This document shows, piece by piece, positions 24,917 through 33,500 of a DNA stretch of 64,000 nt. The notes below the pieces were generated by a model. It made no database searches, was not told where the DNA came from, and worked only from the letters and a program-made list of their open reading frames with translations. The translations under genes were made by a program, and so were the position numbers. Position 1 is the stretch's first letter, and every line of letters begins with the position of its first letter. The stretch comes from Vitreoscilla filiformis (GTDB lineage Bacteria > Pseudomonadota > Gammaproteobacteria > Burkholderiales > Burkholderiaceae_C): contig NZ_CP022423.1 of the NCBI RefSeq assembly GCF_002222655.1, positions 2,914,001-2,978,000 of the forward strand, read 5' to 3'.

Positions 24917-25552
24917 TCAACGGATGCCCAAGAGCTTGTGGGTCTGCACCGACAGGCGCCAGCGCGGATCGGCCAAACACAGCGCGACGGCAGCGGCTTG
25001 GTGGGTGGCGGCGTCGGGGCCATCCAGCGCTTGCACCAGATGGTGGGTGAAGGGCAAGGCGGCCAAGGCGTCGAGGTCGAGCCCCGCCTGGGGCACCACC
25101 ACCTTGAGTTCATCGCCCGACGTGATGGCCAGTGCGTTGCCCGCTTTGGGGCTGACGCACACCCAATCCAGCCCAGCGGGCGCGGGCACGGTGCCGTTGG
25201 TTTCCACGGCAATCTCGAAGCCCTGGGCGTGCAAGGCGTCGATCAGTGCGGCATCCACTTGGAGCAGAGGCTCACCGCCTGTGAGCACCACCAGGCGCGG
25301 GCCGGCAGCGCCAGCGGGCCACAGCGCGGCGATGCGCTCGGCCAAGTCGGTGGCTTGGGGGTATTTGCCGCCCAGGGTGCCGTCGGTGCCGACAAAGTCG
25401 GTGTCGCAAAAACGGCAGAGGGCTTGGGCGCGGTCGGCCTCGCGGCCACTCCACAGGTTGCAGCCGGCGAAGCGGCAGAACACGGCCACGCGGCCGGCGT
25501 TGATCCCCTCGCCCTGCAAGGTGAGGAAGATTTCCTTGACGCTGTAAGTCAT
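24917..25552 (-). CDS. queE: QueE, 7-carboxy-7-deazaguanine synthase (radical SAM)
   Basis: A 211-residue radical SAM enzyme with the QueE-type cluster motif CX14CX2C (C31, C46, C49) and the LQGEG start at residues 12-16. TGGEPLL binds SAM, and VETNGT follows. It converts 6-carboxytetrahydropterin to 7-carboxy-7-deazaguanine in the queuosine pathway. It precedes queD in a two-gene operon; queC and queF are not in the window. Confidence 0.94.
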   Translation of the reverse strand: MTYSVKEIFLTLQGEGINAGRVAVFCRFAGCNLWSGREADRAQALCRFCDTDFVGTDGTLGGKYPQATDLAERIAALWPAGAAGPRLVVLTGGEPLLQVDAALIDALHAQGFEIAVETNGTVPAPAGLDWVCVSPKAGNALAITSGDELKVVVPQAGLDLDALAALPFTHHLVQALDGPDAATHQAAAVALCLADPRWRLSVQTHKLLGIR

Positions 25553-25717
25553 GGGATGCTGCGGGTGAGCCGCGAGACAGGCGGCGCCCGGGAAAACGAA
25601 GAAGCGGGGGATTGTCCCGCAGTGGGGCTGGATTCCTCGCTGGGTGTCCCGTTCGCAGATTTTTTGCGGCGTCTACGTTTGAACAGGGAAGGCAGTGTTG
25701 GGTGCCAGCTCAGAAGC

Positions 25718-25756
25718 AACAAGGGCCGGTCGCTCGTCAGCAAACCGGCCCTTGTT
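25718..25756 (-). terminator. Hairpin terminator candidate after the small tricistron
   Basis: Arms AACAAGGGCCGGT (25718-25730) and ACCGGCCCTTGTT (25744-25756) pair perfectly over 13 bp. On the minus strand it follows the 67-residue gene and is followed by TTGTTGCTTCTG, a weak T-rich tail. It separates that operon from queE-queD. It could also stop nothing strongly, because the T-run is interrupted. Confidence 0.6.
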
Positions 25757-25777
25757 GGGATCGGGTTGAACGGGGCG

Positions 25778-25981
25778 TCATCCCTTCGAAGGGACAACTT
25801 TGCCTGATGCCTCTGTTACGGGCCAGTTGCCAAACTTAGCAATCAGCGCTCCCAAAGAAGGAACACCGCCCACACGTTGCACGCGCACACGCGCTTCGGC
25901 TAAGCGCCGCTGCTGAACGTCTTGGGGGCTGAGGATGGGGCTGTTACCTGCAACCAGCTTTTTCTGGGTCTGCGTCTTCAT
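25778..25981 (-). CDS. Small hypothetical protein, third gene of a tricistron
   Basis: A 67-residue basic protein: ATG 25981, a KTQTQKK start, an ILSPQDVQQRRLAEARVRVQRV helix-like middle and a GALIAKFGNW end. It starts one base after the stop of the 207-residue gene, so the two are coupled. No family is recognised. The size and pairing resemble an accessory or antitoxin partner, but that is inference only. Confidence 0.55.
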   Translation of the reverse strand: MKTQTQKKLVAGNSPILSPQDVQQRRLAEARVRVQRVGGVPSLGALIAKFGNWPVTEASGKVVPSKG

Positions 25982-25982
25982 G

Positions 25983-26606
25983 CTAGGCCTCTGCTGGTGG
26001 TTGAACGACGATGTACGAGAGATTTTTCTCACGCACAAGGCCAGTGTAGCCACTGCGGCAGTAGCAGTCCAATGCGTCGGGTAATGGGTTGAGGACGCGC
26101 AAGCCTATTCTTTTGGCAGTTTCTTCCGTGCTAACTTGCGTCTTGAACAGTGACAAGCCCAGCATGGCCATGGGTAACACCAAGCCTTTAAGAGGGTGCC
26201 TCGGCTCGGGGGAACTTTCGAGATGAGTGAGCGAGAGCCACCGTGCATGGGGGGACACCTGGGCCGCCGCCAAGCCGCACAGTCGGGGCTTGCCTGGATA
26301 GCCGGCGTAAAACGCCAAGCCCAACGTCCTGGGGCCATAGGTGAACAGCTTGCGCCTGATTTGCTCCCAGTCCCAGTTCACATGCCGGGCGGCTTGAGGC
26401 CAAGCGTGGCTGTCACACACCGCATCAGTGTTGATGGGGCGAACCTCAACCCGAATACGTCGTTCCTGCAACACAGCATCAGACAGCATCAAACGCACAT
26501 CGGCGCAGATGTTTTTGTAGTGCTCGCATTTATTCAAAAAATCTCGCGCCAACCTTGCCCCCATCACCTTTTTCCAGGCGAACCGCGCATTGTGCCGCAG
26601 TCGCAT
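25983..26606 (-). CDS. Hypothetical protein, possibly GNAT-fold acetyltransferase-like
   Basis: A 207-residue protein. The middle and C-terminal parts have a GNAT-like order: RTLGLAFYAG, LCGLAAAQVS, LSLTHLESSP, HPLKGLVLPMAML (where GNAT proteins bind acetyl-CoA), then KRIGLRVLNPL and a YCRSGYTGL end like the usual YxxxGF. There is no clear Q/RxxGxG/A motif, so catalytic activity is uncertain. The ATG 26606 overlaps the stop of a short upstream frame (TGATG), and the next small gene follows after one base. Codons are more AT-rich than in neighbouring genes, which suggests acquisition, with a tRNA gene close by. Confidence 0.55.
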   Translation of the reverse strand: MRLRHNARFAWKKVMGARLARDFLNKCEHYKNICADVRLMLSDAVLQERRIRVEVRPINTDAVCDSHAWPQAARHVNWDWEQIRRKLFTYGPRTLGLAFYAGYPGKPRLCGLAAAQVSPHARWLSLTHLESSPEPRHPLKGLVLPMAMLGLSLFKTQVSTEETAKRIGLRVLNPLPDALDCYCRSGYTGLVREKNLSYIVVQPPAEA

Positions 26607-26719
26607 CAGCCCTTCACAACCTGCTTAAGCAACACCTCTGCCCATTTTGATCGATTAATAATTGACGTTGCTGAGCCTGTAGCAGCTTCAATCACCGCTC
26701 TCTTGAAATCAGGTGACAA
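26606..26719 (-). CDS. Possible 37-residue leader ORF of the tricistron
   Basis: A short frame from TTG 26719 to the TGA that shares its A with the next ATG. The peptide reads like coding sequence (SPDFKRAVIEAA, then NRSKWAEVLLKQVVKG), amphipathic and basic at the end. The start is weak: no ATG is present in the frame, and a stop lies eight codons upstream. The overlap with the next gene is the main support. Confidence 0.35.
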   Translation of the reverse strand: MSPDFKRAVIEAATGSATSIINRSKWAEVLLKQVVKG

Positions 26720-27043
26720 CCTAGAAAAGTAGAATACTCACTTTTTCCCAACGGAACCGAAATACAGTTTACTTGCTGACCGTTTGCGGTTTGAGCACGC
26801 CCTTCAAATCAGGAACAGGGTTTCCATCGCATCGGCACATGGCGATGCCATCGGCATTACTTTGGTGGAACTCGTGCGCTACGACCTCAAACGTCAATGC
26901 ATTGCTTGCGCTGGCCGTCAAGCGCTCAACTCTGCGCTATCGCGCTGGGTCTGACTTCGAGGTCAAGCCCTGCTGCATTGGTCAGGCGCTGCCGTTTGGC
27001 GTCAGGTGGGCAAGTCGTGCGCTTGCAATCGGTGTCTGTCAAG
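26720..27043. other. Stretch without a convincing gene
   Basis: Between the tricistron and the tRNA terminator. Several short frames exist. One on the + strand (about 26733-26954) reads through GITLVELVRYDLKRQCIACAG without an ATG and could be a remnant of a lost gene, but I recognise no family. No copy of the tRNA 3' end is visible as an attachment site. Confidence 0.4.
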
Positions 27044-27080
27044 AAAAAAGCCCCTAAGCGCTTGATTTTCTTAGGGGCTT
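27044..27080 (-). terminator. Intrinsic terminator of the tRNA transcript
   Basis: On the minus strand the arms AAGCCCCTAAG (27080-27070) and CTTAGGGGCTT (27058-27048) form an 11-bp stem followed by a run of T. It lies 34 bp downstream of the tRNA 3' end. It is a clear Rho-independent terminator. Confidence 0.88.
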
Positions 27081-27113
27081 GAGCTTTTTGTGAAACCTTG
27101 TGATTTCTTGAAT

Positions 27114-27192
27114 TGGTAGGCCGCCCGTGAGTCGAACACGGTACCAACAGATTATGAGTCTGCTGCTCTAACCAAGCGTGAGCTAGCGGCCC
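27114..27192 (-). tRNA. tRNA with CAT anticodon (Met, or Ile2 read as lysidine-modified)
   Basis: The cloverleaf folds by eye. Acceptor GGGCCGC pairs with GCGGCCT (one G-U), the D stem is GCTC/GAGC with an 11-nt loop, and the anticodon stem is GCAGA/TCTGT around loop CTCATAA. A 5-nt variable loop, T stem CCGTG/CACGG with TTCGACT, discriminator A and an encoded CCA follow. It is not an initiator tRNA, because the acceptor end pairs G-U at position 1-72 and lacks the three G-C anticodon-stem pairs. CAT may be elongator Met or the Ile2 type; sequence alone does not settle this by eye. Confidence 0.92.
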
Positions 27193-27220
27193 GGGGTGGG
27201 CGCGTATTATCAGCCGCCCC

Positions 27221-28225
27221 TCAGCGTTGCGTCAATGCGTTGGTCACCAAACGAGAGGTGATGTCCACGATTTGGATCATCCGGTCGTAGGCCATGCGCG
27301 TCGGGCCAATCACGCCTAGGGTGCCGACGATGCAGCCATCCACCTCATAAGGCGCCGTCACCACGGACAGCTCTTCAAACGGCACCACCCGGCTTTCACC
27401 CCCAATGAAAATGCGCACGCCTTCGGCCCGGCTGGAGGTGTCTAGCAAGCGCATCAGCTCGGTTTTGTGCTCGAACAGATCGAACAGTTTGCGCAGCGCA
27501 CCCAGGTCGTGGCCAAAGTCTTGCACGCCCAACAGGTTGCGCTCGCCGCTCACCACCACCTGTTCCTGGGTTTCGGCCATCACTTCCGACCCCACTTGCA
27601 CCGCCGTGCGCATCAGGGCGGCAATCTCGGCGTGCAGCGCATCCAGCTCGGTTTTGAGGCGCTCGCGCACCGCTTCGATCGTCAGCCCGGCATATTGGCT
27701 GTTCAAATAATTGCTGGCCTCAATCAGCTCGGTTTGCGTGTGATCGCGCTGGGTGAAAATGACGCGGTTTTGCACGTCCCCATCCGGGGCCACCAAAATC
27801 AGCAGCACACGCCGATCGCCCAAACGCAAAAACTCAATGTGCCGAAATACACTCGATTTGCGCGGCGCCGTCACCACCCCCACAAAACTCGACAAGCTGG
27901 ACAACAACTGCGCCGCCTGTGCAATCACCCGCTGCGGCTGATCCGGCTGAAGCTGCGGCTCGCTCACGGTGTCCAGCGGGCGCACGGTGAGCATGGTGTC
28001 CACGAACAAACGGTAACCCCGCGCCGTTGGAATGCGCCCAGCGGAAGTGTGTGGGCTGGCGATCAGCCCCAAATCCTCCAGATCGGACATGACGTTGCGA
28101 ATCGTCGCCGGCGACAACTCCAACCCCGACGCCTTGGACAAGGTACGGGAACCGACCGGCTGCCCGTCCGCAATGTAGCGTTCGACCAGGGTTTTCAACA
28201 GAGATCGTGCGCGCTCGTCCAGCAT
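27221..28225 (-). CDS. hrcA: HrcA, heat-inducible transcription repressor
   Basis: A 334-residue HrcA. The N-terminal winged helix has [20 protein letters not shown] and the GSRTLSK and [18 protein letters not shown] segments, followed by [14 protein letters not shown], all typical. It represses groE/dnaK-type genes by binding CIRCE. No CIRCE sequence is visible upstream of this gene. I chose ATG 28225; further upstream frame has no family match. It is divergent from nadK with a 91-bp gap. Confidence 0.95.
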   Translation of the reverse strand: MLDERARSLLKTLVERYIADGQPVGSRTLSKASGLELSPATIRNVMSDLEDLGLIASPHTSAGRIPTARGYRLFVDTMLTVRPLDTVSEPQLQPDQPQRVIAQAAQLLSSLSSFVGVVTAPRKSSVFRHIEFLRLGDRRVLLILVAPDGDVQNRVIFTQRDHTQTELIEASNYLNSQYAGLTIEAVRERLKTELDALHAEIAALMRTAVQVGSEVMAETQEQVVVSGERNLLGVQDFGHDLGALRKLFDLFEHKTELMRLLDTSSRAEGVRIFIGGESRVVPFEELSVVTAPYEVDGCIVGTLGVIGPTRMAYDRMIQIVDITSRLVTNALTQR

Positions 28226-28316
28226 GGGTGAAATTGTAGGAGCCTGCGCACACACCCGAGCAAGGGACTCGCCCGCCCAGGGGGCTGAAATGTCCCTGTG
28301 GTGTAATCGAGTGACC

Positions 28317-29195
28317 ATGCCGACCCGTTTCCGACACGCCGCGATCGTGGGCAAATACCAGGCCCAGGGCATTCGCCCCATGCTGGAGAGCATCGTCCAG
28401 TTCCTCGAACGTCAGGGGCTGGAAGTCTCGATCGAACGCGACACCGCCCTCAACACCGACTGGAAAGACCACCCTGCCCTCTGCGCCAAAGAAATCGGCC
28501 AGCAGTGCGACATCGCCGTGGTGGTCGGTGGGGATGGCACCATGCTGGGCATCGCCCGCGAGTTGGCGCCCTACCAAGTGCCGCTGGTGGGCATCAACCA
28601 GGGCCGCCTCGGTTTCATCACCGACGTGCGCGCCACCGATTGGGCCGACGCCCTGCGCCCCATCATCCAAGGCGATTACGAGGAAGAGCGCCGCGCCATG
28701 ATCGCTGGCACGGTCTGGCGGGACGAAGAATGCATCTTCGAAGGTATGGCCCTGAATGACGTGGTGGTTGGCCGAGGCGCCACCTCCAGCATGATCGAGC
28801 TGCGTGTGGACGTGGGTGGCGTGTTCGTCGCCAACATGCGCGCCGATGGGTTGATCGTCGCCTCGCCCACGGGCTCGACGGCGTATGCGCTGTCCGCTGG
28901 CGGGCCGATTTTGCATCCGGCCATTGGCGGCTTGGTGCTGGTGCCGATTGCCTCGCACACCCTGTCGAACCGCCCCATCGTGTTGCCGGATTCGCAGGAA
29001 GTCCAAATCACCATCGTCAACGGCAAGGACTCCAGCGCCAGCTTTGACATGCACAGTTTGGCCAGCCTGATGCTGGGTGACCAAATCCGCATGAAGCGCT
29101 CCGAGCTGCAAGCCGTGCGCTTCCTCCACCCCCGGGGCTGGAGTTATTACGCCACCCTGCGCCGCAAGCTGCGCTGGTACGAAGGCGTGGTTTGA
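28317..29195 (+). CDS. nadK: NAD kinase
   Basis: A 292-residue protein. The catalytic GGDGTML motif lies near residues 70-76, followed by GINQGRLGF, then [17 protein letters not shown], the family signature. It phosphorylates NAD to NADP in the cytoplasm. ATG 28317 starts right at the conserved N-terminus. The hrcA-nadK divergence followed by recN is a common arrangement in Burkholderiales. Confidence 0.96.
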   Translation: MPTRFRHAAIVGKYQAQGIRPMLESIVQFLERQGLEVSIERDTALNTDWKDHPALCAKEIGQQCDIAVVVGGDGTMLGIARELAPYQVPLVGINQGRLGFITDVRATDWADALRPIIQGDYEEERRAMIAGTVWRDEECIFEGMALNDVVVGRGATSSMIELRVDVGGVFVANMRADGLIVASPTGSTAYALSAGGPILHPAIGGLVLVPIASHTLSNRPIVLPDSQEVQITIVNGKDSSASFDMHSLASLMLGDQIRMKRSELQAVRFLHPRGWSYYATLRRKLRWYEGVV

Positions 29196-29228
29196 TCCTG
29201 GCGGCATCCAGGCCGCTTTTTGGCGTTT

Positions 29229-30887
29229 ATGCTCAAGCACCTGACCCTGAAGGATTTCGTCATCGTCACCACGTTGGACGTGGCGTTCGAGGCGGGATTT
29301 TCGGCACTCACTGGCGAAACCGGCGCCGGTAAATCCATTCTCATCGATGCCTTGCAGCTCACCCTGGGCGCCCGCGCCGACGCAGGTGTGGTGCGCGAAG
29401 GCGCCCCCCGCGCCGATCTGACTGCCTGTTTCGACACCCCCGCCCCGCTGCGCCCCTGGCTGGAAGAAGCCGGCCTGGACGGGGAGGATGAGCTGCTGCT
29501 GCGCCGTGTCATCGATGCGCAAGGCAAAAGCCGCGCCTTCATCAATGGCCGCCCCGCCACGGTGACGCAACTGCGCGATGTGGCCGAACAGCTCATCGAC
29601 ATCCACGGCCAACACGCTTGGCAAGGTTTGACCCGCCCGGCCTCGGTGCGGGCGCTGCTGGACGCTCAGGCCAACCTCGACCTGGCACCCCTCGGCCAAG
29701 CTTACGCCGCGTGGCGCGAGGCGGGTGAAGCGCTGGCCCGTGCCCGCACCCGGCAAGACGAGCTGGAAACCGAACGTGAGCGCTTGCTGTGGCAGCTCAG
29801 TGAGTTGGATCGCCTGGCCCCCGGCGAAGCCGAATGGGAACCGCTGAACGCGGAGCACCAGCGGCTGGCCCACGGCCAAGCCTTGCTCGATGCGGTGGCG
29901 CAGGCCCAACAAGGTCTGCAAGAAGACGACCTCAGCGCCGCACGCCAACTGCGCCGCGCCCTGGGGGTGCTGGACGATGTGCGCGGCTTCGACGCCCGCC
30001 TGACGCCCATCATCGACGTGCTGCACAGCGCCCTGGCCCAACTCGATGACGCCAGCCATTCCTTGGCGGCCTACCTGAGCCGCACTGAACTCGATCCGGC
30101 CCGTTTGGCGGAATTGGATGCGCGCTTGTCGGCTTGGCTGGGGCTGGCGCGACGCCTGCGCCGACCCGCCGCCGACCTGCCCGCCCTGTGGGCCGAAACC
30201 CGCCACGCCCTGGCCGCGCTGGACGCCGCCACCGACCTGCCCGCCCTCGAACAGCAACTCGCCCACGCCCGCACCGTCTGGCAAGAGGAGGCGGATCGCG
30301 TCTCCATCGCCCGGCACCAGGCGGCGGCACCGTTGGCGCAGCGTGTCACAGCGGCGATGCAACAGCTTGGCATGGCGGGTGGGCGCTTCGAAGTCGCCCT
30401 GCGGCCCCACGACGAGCCGCAATCTTTCGGCCAAGAAACGGTGGAGTTTTTGGTCGCGGGCCACGCGGGCAGCACGCCGCGCCCTTTGGCAAAAGTGGCT
30501 TCGGGCGGGGAGCTGTCGCGCTTGGCGTTGGCGATTGCGGTCACCACCGCCCAATCGCGCAGCACGCCGAACACCTTGATTTTTGATGAAATCGACAGCG
30601 GCGTCGGCGGCGCCGTGGCCGACGCCGTTGGGCGTTTGATGCGCCAGCTTGGCCGCGAGGTGCAGGTGCTGGCCGTCACTCACTTGCCGCAAGTGGCGGC
30701 GTGTGCCGACCACCATTTCGTCGTCACCAAGTCCGTCCAAGATGACGGCCGCACGGCCAGCCGCATCGAGCCCCTCCAGGGTGCCGAGCGAGTGGCCGAA
30801 GTGGCGCGCATGCTGGGCAGCGGCCAAGCGAACACCCGCCAAGCCCACGCCCAAGCCCTGCTCGACCATGCGAAGGCCCTTTCCTGA
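29229..30887 (+). CDS. recN: RecN, DNA double-strand break repair ATPase
   Basis: A 552-residue SMC-like protein of standard length. It has Walker A GETGAGKS near residues 30-37, a long central coiled-coil region, the ABC signature VASGGELSRLALAI, and Walker B LIFDEIDSGVGG. RecN tethers broken DNA ends during recombination. ATG 29229 is preferred over a TTG three codons upstream. No LexA-type box is visible in the 33-bp gap after nadK. Confidence 0.95.
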   Translation: MLKHLTLKDFVIVTTLDVAFEAGFSALTGETGAGKSILIDALQLTLGARADAGVVREGAPRADLTACFDTPAPLRPWLEEAGLDGEDELLLRRVIDAQGKSRAFINGRPATVTQLRDVAEQLIDIHGQHAWQGLTRPASVRALLDAQANLDLAPLGQAYAAWREAGEALARARTRQDELETERERLLWQLSELDRLAPGEAEWEPLNAEHQRLAHGQALLDAVAQAQQGLQEDDLSAARQLRRALGVLDDVRGFDARLTPIIDVLHSALAQLDDASHSLAAYLSRTELDPARLAELDARLSAWLGLARRLRRPAADLPALWAETRHALAALDAATDLPALEQQLAHARTVWQEEADRVSIARHQAAAPLAQRVTAAMQQLGMAGGRFEVALRPHDEPQSFGQETVEFLVAGHAGSTPRPLAKVASGGELSRLALAIAVTTAQSRSTPNTLIFDEIDSGVGGAVADAVGRLMRQLGREVQVLAVTHLPQVAACADHHFVVTKSVQDDGRTASRIEPLQGAERVAEVARMLGSGQANTRQAHAQALLDHAKALS

Positions 30888-30902
30888 TTGCTTGGACTTC
30901 CC

Positions 30903-31808
30903 ATGACGAACCCCTCCTCTGCGCTGTCCCCAGCTCCCTCGCACGACATTGTGTTGATCACCGGCATCTCCGGTTCGGGCAAATCGGTGGCGCTGCATGC
31001 GTTGGAAGACGCCGGATTTTTCTGTGTCGATAACCTGCCGCCCGAATTGTTGGCCGCGCTGATTCGAGTGCAAACCGCCCATGGCGTTACCCGCATGGCC
31101 ATTGCAGTGGACGTGCGCACCGCCGGTTCGCTGCCCCAGTTGCTGCCCGTGTTGGAGCAACTGCGCACCGATGGCGTGGCCGTGCGCACTTTGTTCCTCG
31201 ATGCCAACACGCCTTCGCTCATCAAGCGTTTTTCGGAAACCCGCCGCCCGCACCCGCTGAGCAAACCCTCAGCCGACGGCGAAACCGATCACCGCGCCCT
31301 GCTCGAAGCCATCGAGTTGGAACGCCAACTGCTGACCGATGTGCGCGAACAAGCCACCGTGCTCGACACCAGCCAACTGCGCCCCGCCCAACTGCGTCTG
31401 TGGGTGCGCGATCTGGTGGGCAGCACGGCCAGCCGGTTGACGCTGGTGTTCCAATCCTTCGCGTTCAAGCATGGGGTGCCGCTGGACGCCGACTTGGTGT
31501 TCGATGTGCGTGTGCTGCCCAATCCGTTTTATGTGCGCGAGCTGCGCCCGCTCACGGGCCGCGACCCGGCGGTGGCAGACCATCTGCGCGCCCAACCCGA
31601 AGTCGCCGACATGGTGGGGCAGATTCAGCACTTCATCCAGCGCTGGCTGCCGGCTTATGCCGACGACCAGCGCAGTTACCTCACCGTGGCCCTTGGCTGC
31701 ACCGGTGGCCAGCACCGTTCGGTCTACTGCGCGGAAGCCTTGGCCAGCGGCTTCCAGGCCCAAGTCGCCACCCTCATTCGACACCGTGAACTGGACGCCC
31801 GCCCGTGA
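30903..31808 (+). CDS. rapZ: RapZ, RNase adapter / nucleotide-binding protein
   Basis: A 301-residue protein with Walker A GISGSGKS near residues 20-27 and the family motifs [25 protein letters not shown] and [19 protein letters not shown]. The [11 protein letters not shown] box near the C-terminus is diagnostic. In E. coli it controls decay of the small RNA GlmZ. It follows recN by 15 bp. Its stop overlaps the next start (GTGA). Confidence 0.95.
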   Translation: MTNPSSALSPAPSHDIVLITGISGSGKSVALHALEDAGFFCVDNLPPELLAALIRVQTAHGVTRMAIAVDVRTAGSLPQLLPVLEQLRTDGVAVRTLFLDANTPSLIKRFSETRRPHPLSKPSADGETDHRALLEAIELERQLLTDVREQATVLDTSQLRPAQLRLWVRDLVGSTASRLTLVFQSFAFKHGVPLDADLVFDVRVLPNPFYVRELRPLTGRDPAVADHLRAQPEVADMVGQIQHFIQRWLPAYADDQRSYLTVALGCTGGQHRSVYCAEALASGFQAQVATLIRHRELDARP

Positions 31809-32449
31809 CCTCCGATGCCGCCCTTGCCAGCCCATCGCCTTGGACTGATCCTCTGCCACTGTTCCCACTGCAAGCGGTGCTGTTTCCGCAGGGCCACTTG
31901 CACCTGAAGGTGCAAGAGCCGCGTTTCATCCGCTTGTTGACCGATGCCCAGCGCAGCCAGCAGCCGCTGGGCATCATCTGCCTGCGGCGCGGTTGGAATG
32001 GCTCTCCGCAAGGGGAGCGCATTGAGTTGGAGGAGGTCGGCACGTTGGCGCAGGTGCGCAGCATCGAAGTGGTGGCACCCGACCATGTCAAAGCGCACTG
32101 CGTGGGCGGCCAGCGCTTTCGTTACCACCGGGTGGCGCGCAACGCCCAATCGCTCTGGCAAGCCTACGATGTGCAAACACTGGCCGATGACCCCGTGCTC
32201 AAACCCCGGGAGTGCTTCAAAGACGCCATGATCGCCCTGGCCCGCACCGTGGCAGGGCTGGACATCCGCCACCCCGGCCAGTTCCCCCCCGAAGACCGCC
32301 GTTTCACCGAACTGGGCTGGGTGGCCAACCGCTGGAGTGAGCTGCTGCCGATTCCTTTGGCGGCCCGTCAAGAGTTGATGGCGCTCACCGATCCGGTGTC
32401 GCGCTTGGAAATCATCAACACCTTTTTGCGACAGAAAAAACTGATCTGA
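31805..32449 (+). CDS. Lon-protease N-terminal-domain (LON-like) protein
   Basis: A 214-residue protein matching the stand-alone LON substrate-binding domain: [20 protein letters not shown] at residues 17-36, then IICLRRG and [18 protein letters not shown]. It has no ATPase or protease domain. Such proteins are common beside core genes in betaproteobacteria; the role is unknown. GTG 31805 overlaps the rapZ stop, so translation is coupled. Confidence 0.85.
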   Translation: MTSDAALASPSPWTDPLPLFPLQAVLFPQGHLHLKVQEPRFIRLLTDAQRSQQPLGIICLRRGWNGSPQGERIELEEVGTLAQVRSIEVVAPDHVKAHCVGGQRFRYHRVARNAQSLWQAYDVQTLADDPVLKPRECFKDAMIALARTVAGLDIRHPGQFPPEDRRFTELGWVANRWSELLPIPLAARQELMALTDPVSRLEIINTFLRQKKLI

Positions 32450-32456
32450 GCCCGGC

Positions 32457-33500
32457 TCAGGTCAAGGCGCGCACGCGGGTGGTCAGCACATCGGGCAGCG
32501 GGATGGTGAGATCCACCCGGCGGAATACCGCTTGGTTGCGCCCCGTCAGCTTGGCTTGGTACAGCGCCTGATCGGCCACAGCCAACATGCGCAGCGAGCC
32601 TCGGCTCATGCCCGCGATTTCGGCAATCTCCTCCTCCGACGAAGGCTGACCCCAGCCGGGACTGTCCGCATCCACCGTGGCCACGCCCACAGAGGCGGAC
32701 ACTACTTTGCTCACGGTCGCCGGGTGTTCGATGGCCAAGGCATGCAAGCGCTCCAACACTTGGCCGGCCAGGTATTGGGCCCCCGCAGCGTCTGTGTCCG
32801 GCAGCAGCACGGCGAATTCTTCGCCGCCGTAGCGCGCCACCAAATCCGATGGCCGGCGGGCGCAGCCTTGCAGCGACTGTGCCACCGCCACCAAACAGCG
32901 ATCCCCCATCAAATGCCCACACGAATCGTTGTAGAGCTTGAAGTGGTCGATGTCGAGCATCAGCAGGGACAGCGGATGTCCGCCGCGCCGTGAGCGGCGC
33001 CACTCCCGATCCAAAGCTTCGTCCAAGATGCGGCGGTTGGCCACACCGGTCAGGCCATCGGTGCTGGCCAGGCGCTGCAAACGGTCGATGGCTTGCTTGA
33101 GCCGCAATTGTGTGCGAGCTCGCGCCACCACAATGGCCGGGCGGATGGGCTTGGCGATGAAGTCCACCGCCCCCAGCGCCAGCCCGCGCTCTTCCATGGC
33201 TTGCTGGCTGTGGCTGGTGACAAACACCACAGGAACATGCGCCAAAGCAGGATCGGCCTTCATGGTTTGCAGCACCTCGAAGCCGCTCATGCCGGGCATT
33301 TCTGCGTCCAGCAACACCAGGTCGGGAACCGATTGACGGCACAGGTTGAGCGCCTGCTCCCCGTTCATGGCGAAACGCAACCGCCCCAGCTCGGCCAGTG
33401 CCTTGCCCAGCACCTGGATGACGATCGGATCGTCATCCACCAGCAAGATGCTTGCTGGCAAGGTGTCCAGAAACCGCATGTCAAACATCCCCGCTTTCAT
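32457..33500 (-). CDS. Response regulator with GGDEF output (PleD/WspR-like)
   Basis: A 347-residue protein. The receiver has LLVDDDP near residue 20, phospho-acceptor Asp in VLLDAEMPGMSG and K in FIAKPI. The GGDEF domain has ASTDGLTGVANRRILDE, MLDIDHFKLYND and the active-site YGGEEF, so it should make cyclic di-GMP when phosphorylated. Its ATG (33500) overlaps the stop of the large hybrid kinase (ATGA), which is almost certainly its partner. Confidence 0.92.
   Translation of the reverse strand: MKAGMFDMRFLDTLPASILLVDDDPIVIQVLGKALAELGRLRFAMNGEQALNLCRQSVPDLVLLDAEMPGMSGFEVLQTMKADPALAHVPVVFVTSHSQQAMEERGLALGAVDFIAKPIRPAIVVARARTQLRLKQAIDRLQRLASTDGLTGVANRRILDEALDREWRRSRRGGHPLSLLMLDIDHFKLYNDSCGHLMGDRCLVAVAQSLQGCARRPSDLVARYGGEEFAVLLPDTDAAGAQYLAGQVLERLHALAIEHPATVSKVVSASVGVATVDADSPGWGQPSSEEEIAEIAGMSRGSLRMLAVADQALYQAKLTGRNQAVFRRVDLTIPLPDVLTTRVRALT

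Noticed and set aside
25553..27192. Possible integrative element with attachment sites at the tRNA
   Set aside because: No second copy of the tRNA 3' end and no integrase are visible, so only an AT-richer accessory operon is claimed.
28226..28316. Possible CIRCE operator in the hrcA-nadK gap
   Set aside because: No TTAGCACTC-N9-GAGTGCTAA or near match is present.
27834..31253. A very long minus-strand open frame (over 1100 codons) opposite nadK, recN and rapZ
   Set aside because: It lies antisense to three clear core genes, has the low-complexity His/Gln/Gly-rich look of a GC-rich shadow frame and matches no family.
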